Assembly: GCA_019633425.1 (NCBI GenBank)
Contig: WSUB01000017.1
Location: forward strand, 186,001-250,000
DNA length: 64,000 bases
Direction of reading: 5' to 3'
Source of the DNA: Tulasnella sp. 424
Taxonomy: Eukaryota > Basidiomycota > Agaricomycetes > Cantharellales > Tulasnellaceae
Below the pieces are notes generated by a model. That model ran no database searches, was not told the DNA's origin, and worked only from the letters and a program-made list of their open reading frames with translations. Positions 36,775-48,666 of the stretch are shown in pieces. Both the position numbers and the translations under genes were made by a program. Every line of letters begins with the position of its first letter. The first letter of the stretch is position 1.

Positions 36775-38401
36775 TCATTTACGCCCCACTTCGATCTCCC
36801 TCCATTCATCACTCGTCAGTGCCTTGATGTTCTAAAATATGGAAGAGTATTAGGTTGGTACCTGGTGCGAGAGTGGAATACTTACATCTGGTTTAAACGG
36901 CCATTTGGAAAACGCGTTGGCTAGACTCTTCCACTGCTCAATCGTGAGGCCCCGAATCGGCGTCTTAGGCGGAATCCGGGCTTCCAAAGGTAGTTTCGGG
37001 TCTGTGACATGTTCCAATAGAATTGATGCACCCGGGGCAAGGTAACTGTTGAAGCGATTGATAATGCATTAGGGTATATAAATGTGGAATGAGTGCAGGA
37101 ACTCGGCACGCACGATAAGCTCTTCTCCAGGCTCAAAGTTTTGTTCACGAATAATTGTCTTGCAAGGAAATCCCACTCGTCCGAATCGGCAACCGTGATG
37201 ATCGGTTCAGCTTTTGGGATGAAATTGACGGCCAACATATTATTTCCAACAACGCTGTCGCGAAGTTTCTTGGTTGTCGCGTCATGTCCCCTGGGGAAGA
37301 AGAACGAGTTGTAGGGTTTTAGGTCTTCCGCAGGGAGAGAAGTGCTGAAATCGGTGTTGGCCTGAGCTATGACGGATAGTTTGCACCGATCCTTGCTCAA
37401 CGGTGGCGCCGAGATACGCTACAGGAATAAATATGTCAATCAGGAGACCCCAAATAAACCGTGGAACGGCGGGTCTTCTTACAGCCCATTGTGGTTCGGG
37501 AATGAGCAAATGGACAGGGATCCGACCGTAAGCGAACATCCAAGCACGGTCCGCCACAGCTCGGAGAATTTGAGATAGCCATTGGGCTGCAAGGACGCTC
37601 AGCGGAAGATGGCCAACCATTCGGAAATTGGGGTGAATGCCTGATAATTGCCACGTTGAATCATTGTGCTCATGTCTCCTTTAATAAAAAGGGTCCCTTA
37701 CCGTCTTCAAAGCTAAGCCGAGGAAGATCAGCGAAATGGCCTTGTGCTTCCAGGTCATGATAGACATTCCAGTAGTAAGCCCCTTCTTTCACTAGAACAA
37801 CACGGTCATCGGCAGCTGCCAAGGCCTAACGCGGAGATAGTCAACTTCAGTATACGAGGAAAGATTTTTAACTTTGATATCCAGTCCTACCTCTAGATCC
37901 GGGTGAAAACTCCTGCCATATTCGCAAATGATCAATTTCTTGAGCGTCGTCCGTGGAAGTGTCAGCAATGCCCTTGAAAGCACGCCAGGACCTGAGTAAA
38001 AATAGGGTAATACAGTTCTCTTTGTTAGAACCAGGACTGAGAGTCGTTAAATATGCAGAAACCATACCAGGATACGTTTCGAGGACAATTTTCGGGTGTC
38101 CGTTTTCCTCCAAGCCGTAAGTCTTGACCACCTCCCGTGCTGCAGCAGGATTGAACAGATAGGATCGATCCGCGGATCCTACTCCTTTCTTCATAGGATA
38201 TCTTTTCGGCCATTCTATAAGAGGCGGTACTGGAGGAAGGGCCTTCCCTGTCGCCCCAGAAACAAACGTCCAATCTTCATCCCTGATGTCCAAGTTGGAA
38301 GGTGCTCTTTTGATAGGTTGAACAGTTGTCGTGCCGGTGCTGTACGCGCGTCTAGCGATGACAGACCATCTGGTTAGGGATTGTATCCGAGGTTGAAGCA
38401 T
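36775..38401 (-). CDS. Mitochondrial transcription factor B / rRNA adenine dimethylase-type protein
   Basis: Seven exons give 412 aa: 38401-38068, 37991-37891, 37825-37702, 37640-37483, 37418-37114, 37045-36886, 36831-36775; all phases agree. The N-terminus MLQPRIQSLTRWSVIARRAY is basic and lacks acidic residues, as in a mitochondrial presequence. Motif I is ETYPGPGVLSRALL, split by intron 1, and matches the E-x-x-P-G-x-G-x-L pattern of the KsgA/Dim1/mtTFB superfamily. Further matches are IICEYGRSFHPDLE and HPNFRMVGHLPLSVLAAQWLSQI (the N-L-P/L-P-Y-like region, here GHLP). Divergence from canonical Dim1 suggests the Mtf1/TFB branch, which helps mitochondrial RNA polymerase melt promoters; a methylase role is not excluded. 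It is tail-to-tail with the ARF-GEF (211 bp). Confidence 0.82.
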
Positions 38402-38595
38402 TGTTTGAGAAGAACACGCGCGAAGGCTTCGGAAACCGTGAGCATCACAATCTGGCACGAACCACGTGACGGCTGAAAACAGTCTTGCATTAGAGAAGCA
38501 GAAGGTACAGAATAGGAGGACAGAACAGATCGAGATACAATAAATACATCTCAAAAGAAATGGGTATACAAGTAGAAATCAGTACAAAAGGATAA

Positions 38596-40362
38596 CTAGC
38601 TGTGCGTGGCAGCTGTCAGCTTCGATAACCTATTAATGAGTGAATTTCCCTTGTCCTCGAGAGCGGTTGTCCCTGGTGAGACCGGTGAAGCTGTCGCCAA
38701 GTTCTGCGGTTGGACTTGGTTGGCGGTATCGACTTGTGGTCGGTCTTGTGAGGCGCGTCGTTCTGGTGTCGCGGGCAAGTCGTTAGGGTCCCCTCCTTCG
38801 ACAAGTTCGATGGTCTCCTCGAGAACAGCGATCCGAGTCCAGCGACGGTAACGTGTGTACTATCAAACGATTGGCGCATGTCAGCGGACAGGTCTACCCG
38901 ACATGGATGGTTGAGGTGAGACTGACCTTCCCTCTTCCACGAGCACCGGATCCTCCTTCCCACTTATTATCAGCATACACCCAACCCTCGGCATCGGTCT
39001 GATCGGTGTCGCTAGGGAACGCTTTGGATGACTTGTCCCCTCCATTTGTTCCAGGAGTAATCCCATCGAAGTGAAAGATGCCACTATCTCTGGTCGGGCT
39101 GCTATCCTGTCCGCTAGCGGTCTGCGCCCTTCTGAGACCCTTGCCGACGGCATCCACAAGCCGAGCCGCATTACCGCTCGGATGAGCATCCACGTCCAAC
39201 GGTGGTTCGGTTTTGACCCTCTCCTCGTGCAAGATCCCGTCGCGACCCAACGTGCGTACGGTCACATACCAGTCTGAATCCTCCCATTTCCATTTGCAGG
39301 TTCGCTTCATCCTCAAGCCAGTGGGAGCTGGCTCACCAGAAGAGGTGGTAGTGATAGGCAGGAATACAGTGGTCGGTCCGGGGAGCGACAATGAACCGGG
39401 AGGAGGAAGTGGGACCATGTGCGGGGGAGGAGAGCACCAGCTTGGCCGCTCACCAGGAACGAGAGCGTGAGTGAAGTCCAAACCCATCCACCATCGTTGG
39501 TTTTCAAAGACGGTGAGTTGGAAGCGAATGTGAGCTGGTTGAGGGAGATCATACTGCGGCGCTGGAGCCGTAGTGGTGGCTGTAGTGGTGGACTTGTTAT
39601 TGCTCGCCACTGATAGGGCTTGGGTGCCTGAGCCAAAAGTCTGCGTTGAATCTGGCAGCCCAGAGAGCGTGATCCACACTCGATGTAAGGCCCACTGCAC
39701 CCATCCGCTCCTCCTCAGCACGTCTCTGCTGGTCTTTGCCCAAGGTGAACGCCAGGTAAAAACGAGGGTCCCGGCCAAAGCAACGAGGACTTGTACGGAA
39801 ATGAGGCGGACCACGATGATGTATGTGGGGTGGATGACGAGTGCGATCCTCAGAAGGTTACGAGGCGGTGGGAAGGATTGAGGTAAAGGTGGAGGACGCG
39901 GCAAGAGGGATTGAATGATGTTGATGTCGGCGATGGTTTGTGAGAGAGCGGATTCAGTGGTTGGGGGAGGCGCATTGTGGCGCTTGGTCCAGCGACGAAC
40001 GAAAGGAATTCTAGGTCCCAAATGTTTTGCGGCTAGTGGTAATAGCAAGACTGCGGGAAGCAAGTATCTGAAATGGACGCGGCGTCAGTCAGCCGTCTAC
40101 GCGAACTGGACGCGGGGGGGAGCCGAATGATGACATACCGGACGCCGAAGCCAGCCGTCAAACACGTCAACCACCATCCGGCAACGACTAGCCAGCTTTC
40201 AGAGCTCCTTCCAGTCTTCCAGCTGACTATTTCCGATAGGTCTCTGAGAAAGCGAATCACTGGTGCGAGCTCGACTAGGAGTCGCACGACAGGTGCTGGG
40301 GTATTGGATACAAGAGTATACATTGAGACTTGAGGAGGCGGGGAGGCTGGTGGGTTCGCCAT
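38596..40362 (-). CDS. Pex30/Pex24-family membrane peroxin with dysferlin domain
   Basis: Three exons give 542 aa: 40362-40139, 40067-38927, 38859-38596. Two hydrophobic hairpin-like regions lie at ~50-90 and ~145-180. The first dysferlin half follows, with FENQRWWMGLDFTHALVPGE (~262-282) and KWKWEDSDWYV. The second half has EGWVYADNKWE (~440) and YTRYRRWTR (~456-464); the repeated Trp and W-x-R pattern is diagnostic. In yeasts such proteins (Pex28-32 group) reside in ER subdomains and control peroxisome number and lipid-droplet biogenesis. The C-terminal tail is disordered and ends KLTAATHS. The gene ends ~195 bp downstream (in transcription terms) from the mtTFB start and is divergent from kinase-like gene A. 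Confidence 0.87.
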
Positions 40363-40932
40363 CGTCAAATTTGAAGAATAGTTTTGAAATAGTTAGATAT
40401 CGTTGGAGGGGTGTTCAGTGACTGTACATGCGAGATACAGGAGAAGGTGGATTCGATTCTGGTGTGAACCGAGGAGATTTCACGCGCGCATGCCTCACTC
40501 GGCACGCAATGTCCGTATCACACAAGCACGGAGACCTCCTCGTAGTCACAGGGTCCCCTGGCTTCTTCCACAAAAACACTACCGGACTCTGTCTGCGTTG
40601 CATGCGTGGAATGATGCACAGAGAGCAGCTGAAATGAAACGCGTTTACACCAGTCGTTATCAAAGACCTTTCACAGACAGTCTAGCTCAGCAACAAGAAC
40701 GTAAAGATGCGTCATTACAATTAGTCACTTTCAACCCCCACCCCCCTCAGTTCGTCTTCTGTTGACTAGCTGACTTTCAAAGGTGGGGCATCCGCCTGGT
40801 CAGGTGTTGCGGATCAGGCACACCGTCACAGGCTGGACTGCCAAACAAAGCCCAGAGGTTCCGAACGCACCTCCCCCACCTCGCGCCCATCTATTTCCAG
40901 TAATAGAAGACACACCAATCTCGCATCCAAAG

Positions 40933-42834
40933 ATGGACAAGTTCAAGGAATTGTACAAGACAGTCATTCCTAACCTACCCACCACCATCGAGCAAGCGAG
41001 TCCACGCACCCGGAACAACTCACCTCCGACGACGCCGAACACCAACACAGACGATCATATCGAGCTTGTACTCGACTCTGACATTCCTTCGCGTCTTTTA
41101 AACGAGTTAGATGGCTTTGTTAACGCCCTTAAAGAGGATCAGTTGGACGCCGACTCCCTTGCGGACGCCGACATTGCGGTAGCTCATGCCTTGAGTCAAG
41201 CGAGAGCATTCCGGATCACGGCGGAGACTTCACTTCTGCTAGGGTTCGCTCTCATCGTAGCTAGCCCGGTTCAAAGTCTCTGTCAAGCAATTGGAGTGGC
41301 TGCACGATACGACGAATGGCCTCGGGATCAGAACCAGAACCAGAACCCGGACCATGCATATGCATGGTTTGTCCAAAACCAGCCGGTCATGATTTTCGAA
41401 CACAAAGTTCCCGCAGTTTTCAATCTTCACTGCCCTCAAATTATCTTCATGGCTCGTCAACGGCAAACTTTGGACCTTGGGAAGCCCCTAGAAGGGGGCG
41501 AAAGCATCATCGCAAAGGTCAGGAATCCTTGGAGCCTCCCTGGTCTACGACACCGCTAACTTCCCTTGAAATCTCATTATAGTTAATTCTGGACTCCCTA
41601 GCCAAAGGATTCAAATACTGTGTGCTTCATTCGTTGGCGTCCTTCATCGTCATTCATCTCGTACAGGACACCGAAAGTGGACGCCCTCAAGCCAGGATAT
41701 CCGATGTGATCCCGTTAACAAGCCCCGCCACTCCAATCATGCCTCTTGTCCTGGCTTTGATCTTGCATTCGAGACAAGACGAGTTGGCGCTGGAGTACCT
41801 GCCCATGGAGTCGACTGTTGCAACCTCGAACGACACTTCCCCCGAACAAAACAAGGATCTGCACCCGGAATCATCAACACATGAGCCGCACGAGCCAACT
41901 CAGGATGTTGGCTCTAGCAGCCATCATACTGGTGGTCATACTCTACCTCCGAGTCCGCTGGCCTTGTCGGAATACTGGGAGCCGAAGGAGGTATCAGAGG
42001 CAACGCTCGCAACGATGCTACGAACGGCAAGTCAACTAATCGGTCCTCTTCTCCTCGTCTTGCTTAATTATCCTTTTTCAAAATCGCAGACAAACGGACT
42101 ATCCTTATACTGGGAAATGAAACCATTCAGTCGGGATGTTTACCGTCCTGTCCGTCACGATGATTCCTCTCTATGGGCCGATCCTCTGCCAAGGAAGGCT
42201 ATTCCCTACCTCATCCCTCATTCTCAAAATTACAACCATGTTACGCCGCCACATTTATCATCCATGACTCCCTTTGTACTTCAGCTGGACTCTAAGGTTT
42301 GTTACGATGACATAGGCACGAGATATCAAGGACATTTCCGCAGCCTACCCCTACCAATCACGGTCAAGATTCTACCAACGTACCGCATGGACCCTGAGTT
42401 AAAAATATGGAGGAAGCTCCGTAACCTTGCCGGGATCGAGATACCTGGTTTATTCGGAGCATACTCGATTGACGAGCAGGAAGGGCGTCAGGACACTGGG
42501 GCTCTGGTCCAGCAGCATGCGGGAGCCCCTCTCGAATCTTTCGACGGGTTAAGTCACGAACAAAGGTAAAGTATCGAGATCGGTTCTTGTCTAGGTGAAA
42601 GGGCTTATGTCGATATCTATCCATCTTCTTAGATGCGAAGTATACAGAATCGCGACTAAGATCCACGAAGCAGGTGTCAGGCACGGATGTTTGGATCCAC
42701 AAAACGTAGCACTCGACAGCAACGGGAGGGTGATGATCCTTGATTTCAGTCACTCCGCCCACCATAAATGCAAAGGAGGAAGTGATTGCGGGGAGCTCCG
42801 GGACTTGCGTCAGGAGCTCAAGTTATCGGAATAG
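40933..42834 (+). CDS. Kinase-like protein A (catalytic Asp replaced by Cys)
   Basis: Four exons give 568 aa: 40933-41517, 41583-42026, 42090-42565, 42633-42834. The C-terminal half has a protein-kinase-like fold: a degraded Gly-loop (DIGTRYQGHF), Lys in ITVKILP, a catalytic-loop equivalent HGCLDPQNVAL and a metal-loop DFSHS. The usual HGD/HRD aspartate is Cys (codon 42688-42690), so it is probably a pseudokinase. The N-terminal ~350 residues match only the neighbour (AWFVQNQPVMIF..., QRQTLDL). The start MDKFKELYK is the first ATG; the frame is open upstream but lacks an ATG. Intron 2 has a GC donor and no in-frame stop. The family appears to be a fungal lineage-specific expansion with no known substrate. 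Confidence 0.75.
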
Positions 42835-43551
42835 CCTTGACTGGGCATTTCGTATTCCTCGTAGAGCTGTATCTTCCTTTCACATATCGCAAGAGAGGGT
42901 CAGTTTCCCTTGTCATTGCTGTGAAAATATTCTTCAATCCCCTCCGCGCCCATCCCAGTTCCGTCCTGAGAGCTTCCTTCGTGAAAACCCTGTCATGAGG
43001 TCTAATTGATCTCTGACCTGTGATACTGTCTCCATAAATAATTGGAAATAATTATATGTCGTTGGAAGACGTTCAAACCTGACTGTGCATGTGATACAGA
43101 GGAAAATGGATTCCATTCGGATGCCACTAGTAAGCGCGGAGATAGATCTTATGTGCACACACTTTACTCAACCACCCAATGTCTGTATCACTCAAGCACT
43201 GAGATTTTCCCGTAATCACAGGATCTGCTTCCCGGAGTCCTCATGGGAAACACTGGACTTTGCTTCAGTAAAAATGAGAACAACCCACGCCTATTCTTTC
43301 AAAGACCCTTCACCGACAGCTTAAAGCCAGTCCACCCTCCCCTCCGAAAAATAACGTCATTACAATTATTTATTTCAGACCCATTCGTGAGTTTGTATTC
43401 TATAGGCTTGTTGACATTCTCGGTTGGGGCGCTCGGCCTCGCCAGCGTTGGATACCAGGCACACCGCCACGGGGTCGACCAGTGGCTGCCATCAAAACCC
43501 GGAGGTTCCAAATGCATCTCTCACCACCTCCCATCAAAGCTATTTACACCG
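42835..43551. other. Spacer between the two kinase-like genes
   Basis: ~720 bp. The right part is homologous to the leader upstream of gene A. A frame-compatible ATG at 43243 exists, but the corresponding position in copy A lacks an ATG, so I treat it as leader. Confidence 0.5.
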
Positions 43552-45485
43552 ATGGAAGACGCCCCAATCTCGCATCCAAAGGTGGACAAATTCAAGAAAT
43601 TATACAAGACAATCATCTGCGACCTCCCAGCCATCATCGGGCAACCGAGTACTTCCGACAACCAGAAATTCACACCTGCCGCGATGCCAAATATCGATAC
43701 AAACGGCCCTATCGAGCTGGTGCTCGATTCAGACACTCCTACGTGTCTCACAAATGGATTGGATGCATTTGTTAACGGCCTCGATGAGGATCATTTGGTT
43801 GCCGACCTCCTTAGCAAGGCCGACCTTAAGGTGGATTATGCTTTGGAGGCAGTTGGAGACGTCACGATCAGGAGGGAGACTTCAGTTTTTCTGGGGTTTA
43901 CTCTCATCGTAGCCGACCCGGTTCGGCATTTCTGTCGAATACTCGGAGTGGACACATACTACTCCGAGGGGCCTCGGGTCCAGAACCTGAGCCCGGACTA
44001 TGCCTGGTTTGTCCAAGACGAGCCGGTCATGATTTTCGCAGAAAAAACCCCCGCGGTTTTCAATCTTCACTCCCCTCAGATTTGTTCCATGGCTCGCCAA
44101 CGGCAAACTTTGGATCTGGCGAAAGCTTCAGAGAGCATTCTTGCAAAGGTGAGGACAGCTTGAGATTTCAAGCCTTGAAATCTCAGGCCTGCCCGACTAC
44201 AACGCTAAATTCTCTCGAAAATTCATTATAGTTAATTCTAGCCTCTTTGGCCAAAGACTGCAAGTATTGTGTCCTCCACTCGTTGACGTCCTTCATTGTC
44301 ATTCGTCTCGTGCGCGACCCTGGAAGCGGGAGGTACCAAGTCAGGATATCCGATGTTATCCCGCTAACAAGCTCCACCACTCCAATCATCTCTCTTGTCC
44401 TGGCTTTGATCTTACATTCGAGGCAAGATGATTTGGGGCTGGAGTATCAGCCCTTGGTGCTGAGCCTTGCAACCTCGAACAACCCTTCCTTCAAACAAGA
44501 TGAGGGTCCGCCCCCGGAGCCATCGACAGCCGAGCCGCATGAGTCAACAAACCGACGAGAGGATGTACTTCCTAGGAAGCCCGCCAGAGGTCAAACGCTA
44601 GCCCCGAGTCGCCTGGCATTGTCAGAATACTGGGAGCCGAAGGAGATATCCCAGGCTACCCTCGCGGCTATGCTAAATACGGTAAGCGGACTATATGTTG
44701 CTCCTCCTGACTTTTCTTACTTACTCTCTTGAAAAATGATAGAAAAATCACATATCGTTATCCTGGGATATGAAACCATTCTCTCGGGACGTATTCCATC
44801 CTGTCCGTCGCAACGATTCATCTCTGTGGGCGGATTCTCCGTCAAGCAAAGATATTCCCCGTCTCATCCTCGACTCTCCGGAGAACCATCACGAAGCCTC
44901 ACCCCCTTCACCATCCATTATTCCTTTTGTGCTTCGGCTAAACTCTACAGCTGGGGACGGTGCCATAGGCACGGCATATCAAGGACATTTCCTCGGCTTG
45001 TCCCTGCCAATCATTGTCAAGATTCTACCAGCTGACCGCATGGACCATGAACTGGAAATGTGGAGGGCGCTCCGTAATCTTGCCGGGATCGGCGTACCCG
45101 ATTTGTTCGGAGCGTACTCGCTTGAGGGGCAAGACGGTCGCGAGGACACCGGTGCTTTGGTGCAGCAGTACGCGGGAGCTACTCTCGAATCTTTCGACAC
45201 GTAAAATTACGAACAAAAGTGAAGTATCCAGATCAGTTTAGTCTGGTTCAAGAGCTTATGTTAATATATATCTACCTCCTTAGATGCGAAATATACAGAA
45301 TCGCAACCCGAATTCACGAAGCAGGTGTCGAACACGGGGATTTGGAACCACGAAATGTAGCACTCAACAACACCGGGAGAGTGATGGTTCTCGATTTCAG
45401 TCACTCCAGGCAACATGAATGCGAAGGAGAAATGGACTGCAAAGAGCTCAAGGACTTGCGTCAGGACCTCGAGTTATCGGAATAG
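43552..45485 (+). CDS. Kinase-like protein B (catalytic Asp retained)
   Basis: Four exons give 568 aa: 43552-44148, 44232-44681, 44743-45200, 45284-45485. It is the paralog of gene A, with the same architecture. Gly-loop region GAIGTAYQGHF, Lys in IIVKILP, catalytic loop HGDLEPRNVAL (Asp codon 45339-45341) and DFSHS are all present, so it could bind nucleotide and phosphorylate. With the donor position used by copy A, exon 3 would carry a TAA at 45202. A GT donor at 45201-45202 (FD-AC/gtaaaa) is in the right phase and removes it, giving ESFDT-CEIYR. The start MEDAPISHPK is the first ATG in the conserved part. Function unknown. Confidence 0.72.
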
Positions 45486-45791
45486 CCTTGACTGGGCGAT
45501 CTCGCCCAATCCTTCAGCGATGAATGGTTTCTCTTCTGTCTTGAGTTTCCCTACTTTAGTTTAGCTATATCATTGGTGCACTCTCATAAGCCGTTCGATA
45601 GGTTACGCAGAAATAGCTTGGGGGTATTTTACTACGGAGGTAGCGATTGGACGGATGAATACATGTGGAAGCCACAGTCCGAATATCTCTGTCCATAAAG
45701 TCCTTGTAAAAGAAATAGCATGTCTGAAAGTCCTTAGAATACAAAATTGAATATCTAGAACGAATGTGGCAAGGGGAGCATAGTCTTCCAA
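45486..45791. other. Convergent spacer, 306 bp
   Basis: Between kinase-like B and the F-box gene (tail to tail). A small perfect hairpin (stem tgggcga/tcgccca, 2-nt loop) lies at 45492-45507, just after the kinase B stop. Confidence 0.5.
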
Positions 45792-47542
45792 TCAACTTGA
45801 ATCCTGTTCTTCCTCCTCAACTGGTTCCATCGCAGCAACGAGCATCTTTTCCAACACCGGATCCCACTCATCCCTACATCTCTCCTGGGTATGGAAACCC
45901 GCGATCTCCCTCCCTTTCCAATCCAGCAACGTCACTCCCGCATTGTCAGCCACATCGGCGAAGCACATCCAGTACCCGCAGTACTTCCGGTCTGGGAACC
46001 GGCCAGACAAAGCAGCTCGTTGGCGGAGCGCTTCTTCTTTCCAACTGGTATCTCTCAAGAGTTGAAGCGACGGGAACGCCCATTGCAAGCGTCGGAGGCG
46101 TGCGGACATGCCAGCCCGGGTGACGTCGTCGCCGAGGTACAACTGAGCGACGCCGACGGTGGTAAGGGTGGAGTGATATACGTCGGAGAGGTTGGTTGCA
46201 AAGTGGTCCAGCGAGGAGATGTGCAACACGCGAAGCTTGGGACAAGTTCGCTCGATGTAACCGTCGGCGAAAGCCGTCGAGCCGATCAGTTCGAGTTCCT
46301 CGAGATCCATCCCTATAGCGGTTAGAAGAGGTTCAAGTGGATCGTTTGCGTGGTTGTAGATGTACTGAAGGCTCGTGAGGGAAGGCACGACGAGTGTGAA
46401 TGCCTGTTCGAGGGCTCGTTGTCCTCGCACACTGAGGAACTGCAGCGAAGGAAGGCGGACAGTGGCTGTGTCAATCGCAGCTTCCCCTGTAGCTCCACCG
46501 CAGTGGAGGTAGAGGGATCGCAGGACGGTGAAGCCGTTTGCGAGCGAAGGATTGACTCTGACAAACCTGTTCATCTCGTCGGCGTCCGCGATATGGAAGC
46601 TCAAGCTGAGCCCTGGCAGTGCATTTGATCGATGGCCACTTTGATTCGCCATAGTCTTTGCGGCTGAAATGGCAGAATCGCATATGGCGTGAAGCGCCGG
46701 TTGGAATGGCGAGAAGTCGAGCTTTCGCAACGGCTTGCTTAACCCCGGACCCGCGAACTCGACGAGCCTCGGACAACGCCTAACGAGCTCCAAGACGGAA
46801 TACTCTGGGAGCTTTTCGCTGACCAATATGAACCATGAGAGGGGCCCGAGATCCTCTACCCATATTCGACGGATCCACCAGGTGAGCGCTTCAGGGGCCT
46901 TGGCATCAGGTCTGTTGGCGTCCTCCCGGAGTGCGTACCACAGCGATGGAATTGTACGCTGGCTAGTAACGTGGATAGTGTGGAAGAGGAACTCGACTCC
47001 GATGGTACGCCATGCGCGACAGACGACCGAGATGTTTCGTTTAATCTCCATGCTGGCTCGGATGAGGCGTCGTTCGTCGTCTGGCTCTGTGATCGAAGGC
47101 TGGGATACGGATAGACGAGGGGAGAAGTTGTGAGAGCTGAGAGGGCGTGGATAAGTATTGGTCGCGTGCTCGAATACGAGTTTCCATATTTCGGGAGGAA
47201 GGCGAATGTCTGGTCTGAGTTCAACTGTCGTCCATCCTTCATCCGTTCCAGCGGCTAGGGGACTGAAAGAGAAATCAGGCAAGACATTCTGTCTTCTGAC
47301 CCCCGACCACTGACCTTGGTTCGGGTAACTCGTGAGGAAGGGCAGGCAAGGCCTTTTCTGTAAGCACGATTGGAGTTGGAACTTGTGGTTGGCGCCTATA
47401 AAGTAGATGTCTCGTAAGACGAACGTTACCAAGCCTTTCGCGTAGGTTCTCCTTACCACCACCTCCTCATTCCTCTCATAATTTTGCAAACAATAGACAG
47501 CGGGCCGGATCCGTTTCTCGAACTCCGCCCAAAACAAAGCAT
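45792..47542 (-). CDS. F-box protein with leucine-rich-like C-terminal region
   Basis: The main exon 47262-45792 encodes ~490 residues without ATG in its first ~70 codons, so a 5' exon is required. One phase-correct solution is exon 1 at 47542-47457 (MLCFGRSSRN..., 86 nt) joined across a 194-nt intron, giving 518 aa; this part is uncertain. The F-box-like segment is RLPPEIWKLVFEHAT, then a Cys/Trp-containing ISVVCRAWRTIGVEFLFHTIHV, then irregular leucine-rich repeats (LRSLYLHC, LQFLSVRG, LEELELIG, LRVLHISS). This is the usual layout of the very large basidiomycete F-box family, which supplies substrates to SCF ubiquitin ligases. The C-terminus is acidic (EPVEEEEQDSS). The open frame continues upstream of 47262 to 47588 without ATG. 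Confidence 0.8.
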
Positions 47543-48570
47543 GTAAAAGGGAAACAGAAAAAGAGGGAGGGGAAATGATTTTCCCCAAGAATAATGTTAC
47601 AGAACCAGTCTGAAGTAGAGGGAAGGATGAAGAGTGTGATGGTTTGAAGGGGATTTGGAGTGAGGGAGACGTGGAGCCTCAAGAGAGATTCGCGACTCGG
47701 TGCGAAGTTTGGGCGAGCGTGCATCGGAACTAGATCCCAAGCACTGCCTTGCGTCACCAATCCGCACAGCCCGTCCTTACTTCGACCAATCACAAGATAA
47801 ACTTGGACTCCGTAACGGGCCGGCAGAATGCCAAGAAGGATGATCACCTTCCCACATTGACCTAAGACGGGAAAACGTGGTAACCGCAACCAAAAAACGG
47901 GGAGGTAAATACCCCAGTTCATTGCAGCCATGGAAAGAAGCATACCCAGGGAGAGTTGGGTCTTGATCATTGACTTTTATTCGGATGCTCTATAAAAGTC
48001 GAGGATGATCACATTACCCAGGCATATCGGAACAGCACGGAAAACTTACACTCCAACCTCCTTTCACACTCGAACGTCACTGCTACACTTGTCAATCCTG
48101 AAAATCCAAGAGGAGGTGCATTGTCCACAGTACTCATTGCCTTCAAGCCCCCAAAGCTGTCCAACAACGCCATATTCGTCGCTCAGCTGTCCTAGGCAAC
48201 TGCCTCCCCCAGTCAGATGGGCTTCTACTTGGTTCTCGGCCCGGGAAGCAGGTCACTGCATCCAGAGTAACATTTACCCTCCTAAAACTGGGCGGTAATT
48301 TAGGACTGACGGAGAGGGAGCTTTTGAACATCGATAGGCTAGAGATGGACGTTACAGCTGTGAAGGAAGCTGAGCTGGCGGGGGTTTGTTGTCGACTTGG
48401 TCGGACCCTCCCGACCCTTCCCTCGCTATTGTCACGGCACGCGGCGTGCCTTTCCCTCTTTGACTCCCTCAGAACATCTGTCAAAGACCTCCACTCGACC
48501 CACATGGTCAACTGAAGCTGATTAACCTGGTTAACGGCATTCCTCAAGAGTCACCTAGTGTTGCTCTGAC
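47543..48570. other. Divergent intergenic region, ~1 kb
   Basis: Upstream region of the F-box gene and of PhzF copy 1. From ~48254 it carries the spacer sequence shared by the PhzF array (gagtaacatttacc, actgggcggtaat, cactcgacccacatgg). Confidence 0.55.
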
Positions 48571-48578
48571 TATATAAA
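48571..48578 (+). promoter_or_regulatory. TATA box of PhzF copy 1
   Basis: TATATAAA, 89 nt before the ATG, in the conserved context ctctgac-TATA-cttctcaa. Confidence 0.65.
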
Positions 48579-48666
48579 CTTCTCAACCGAGCTCATAAAG
48601 GCCAGAGACCTTCTGGAATTGAATAGTTCAAAAGACGTCATACCACGCTGCTAACGAACCCCCACC

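Larger units (their letters stand above)
40430..45510 (+). repeat. Tandem ~2.65-kb duplication carrying two kinase-like genes
   Basis: Offsets between matching positions are constant: the leader motif at ~40430 vs ~43085, DKFK codons 40936 vs 43585, catalytic loop 42682 vs 45333. Homology covers the leader, all four exons, the introns and the first ~15 nt after the stop (gccttgactgggc). Confidence 0.85.

Noticed and set aside
43243..43551. N-terminal extension of kinase-like B from ATG 43243
   Set aside because: The homologous region of copy A has no ATG there, so the extension is unlikely to be ancestral coding sequence.
47476..47970. 164-codon minus-strand ORF upstream of the F-box gene
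   Set aside because: It lies mostly in leader or promoter sequence in a different frame; no domain is seen.
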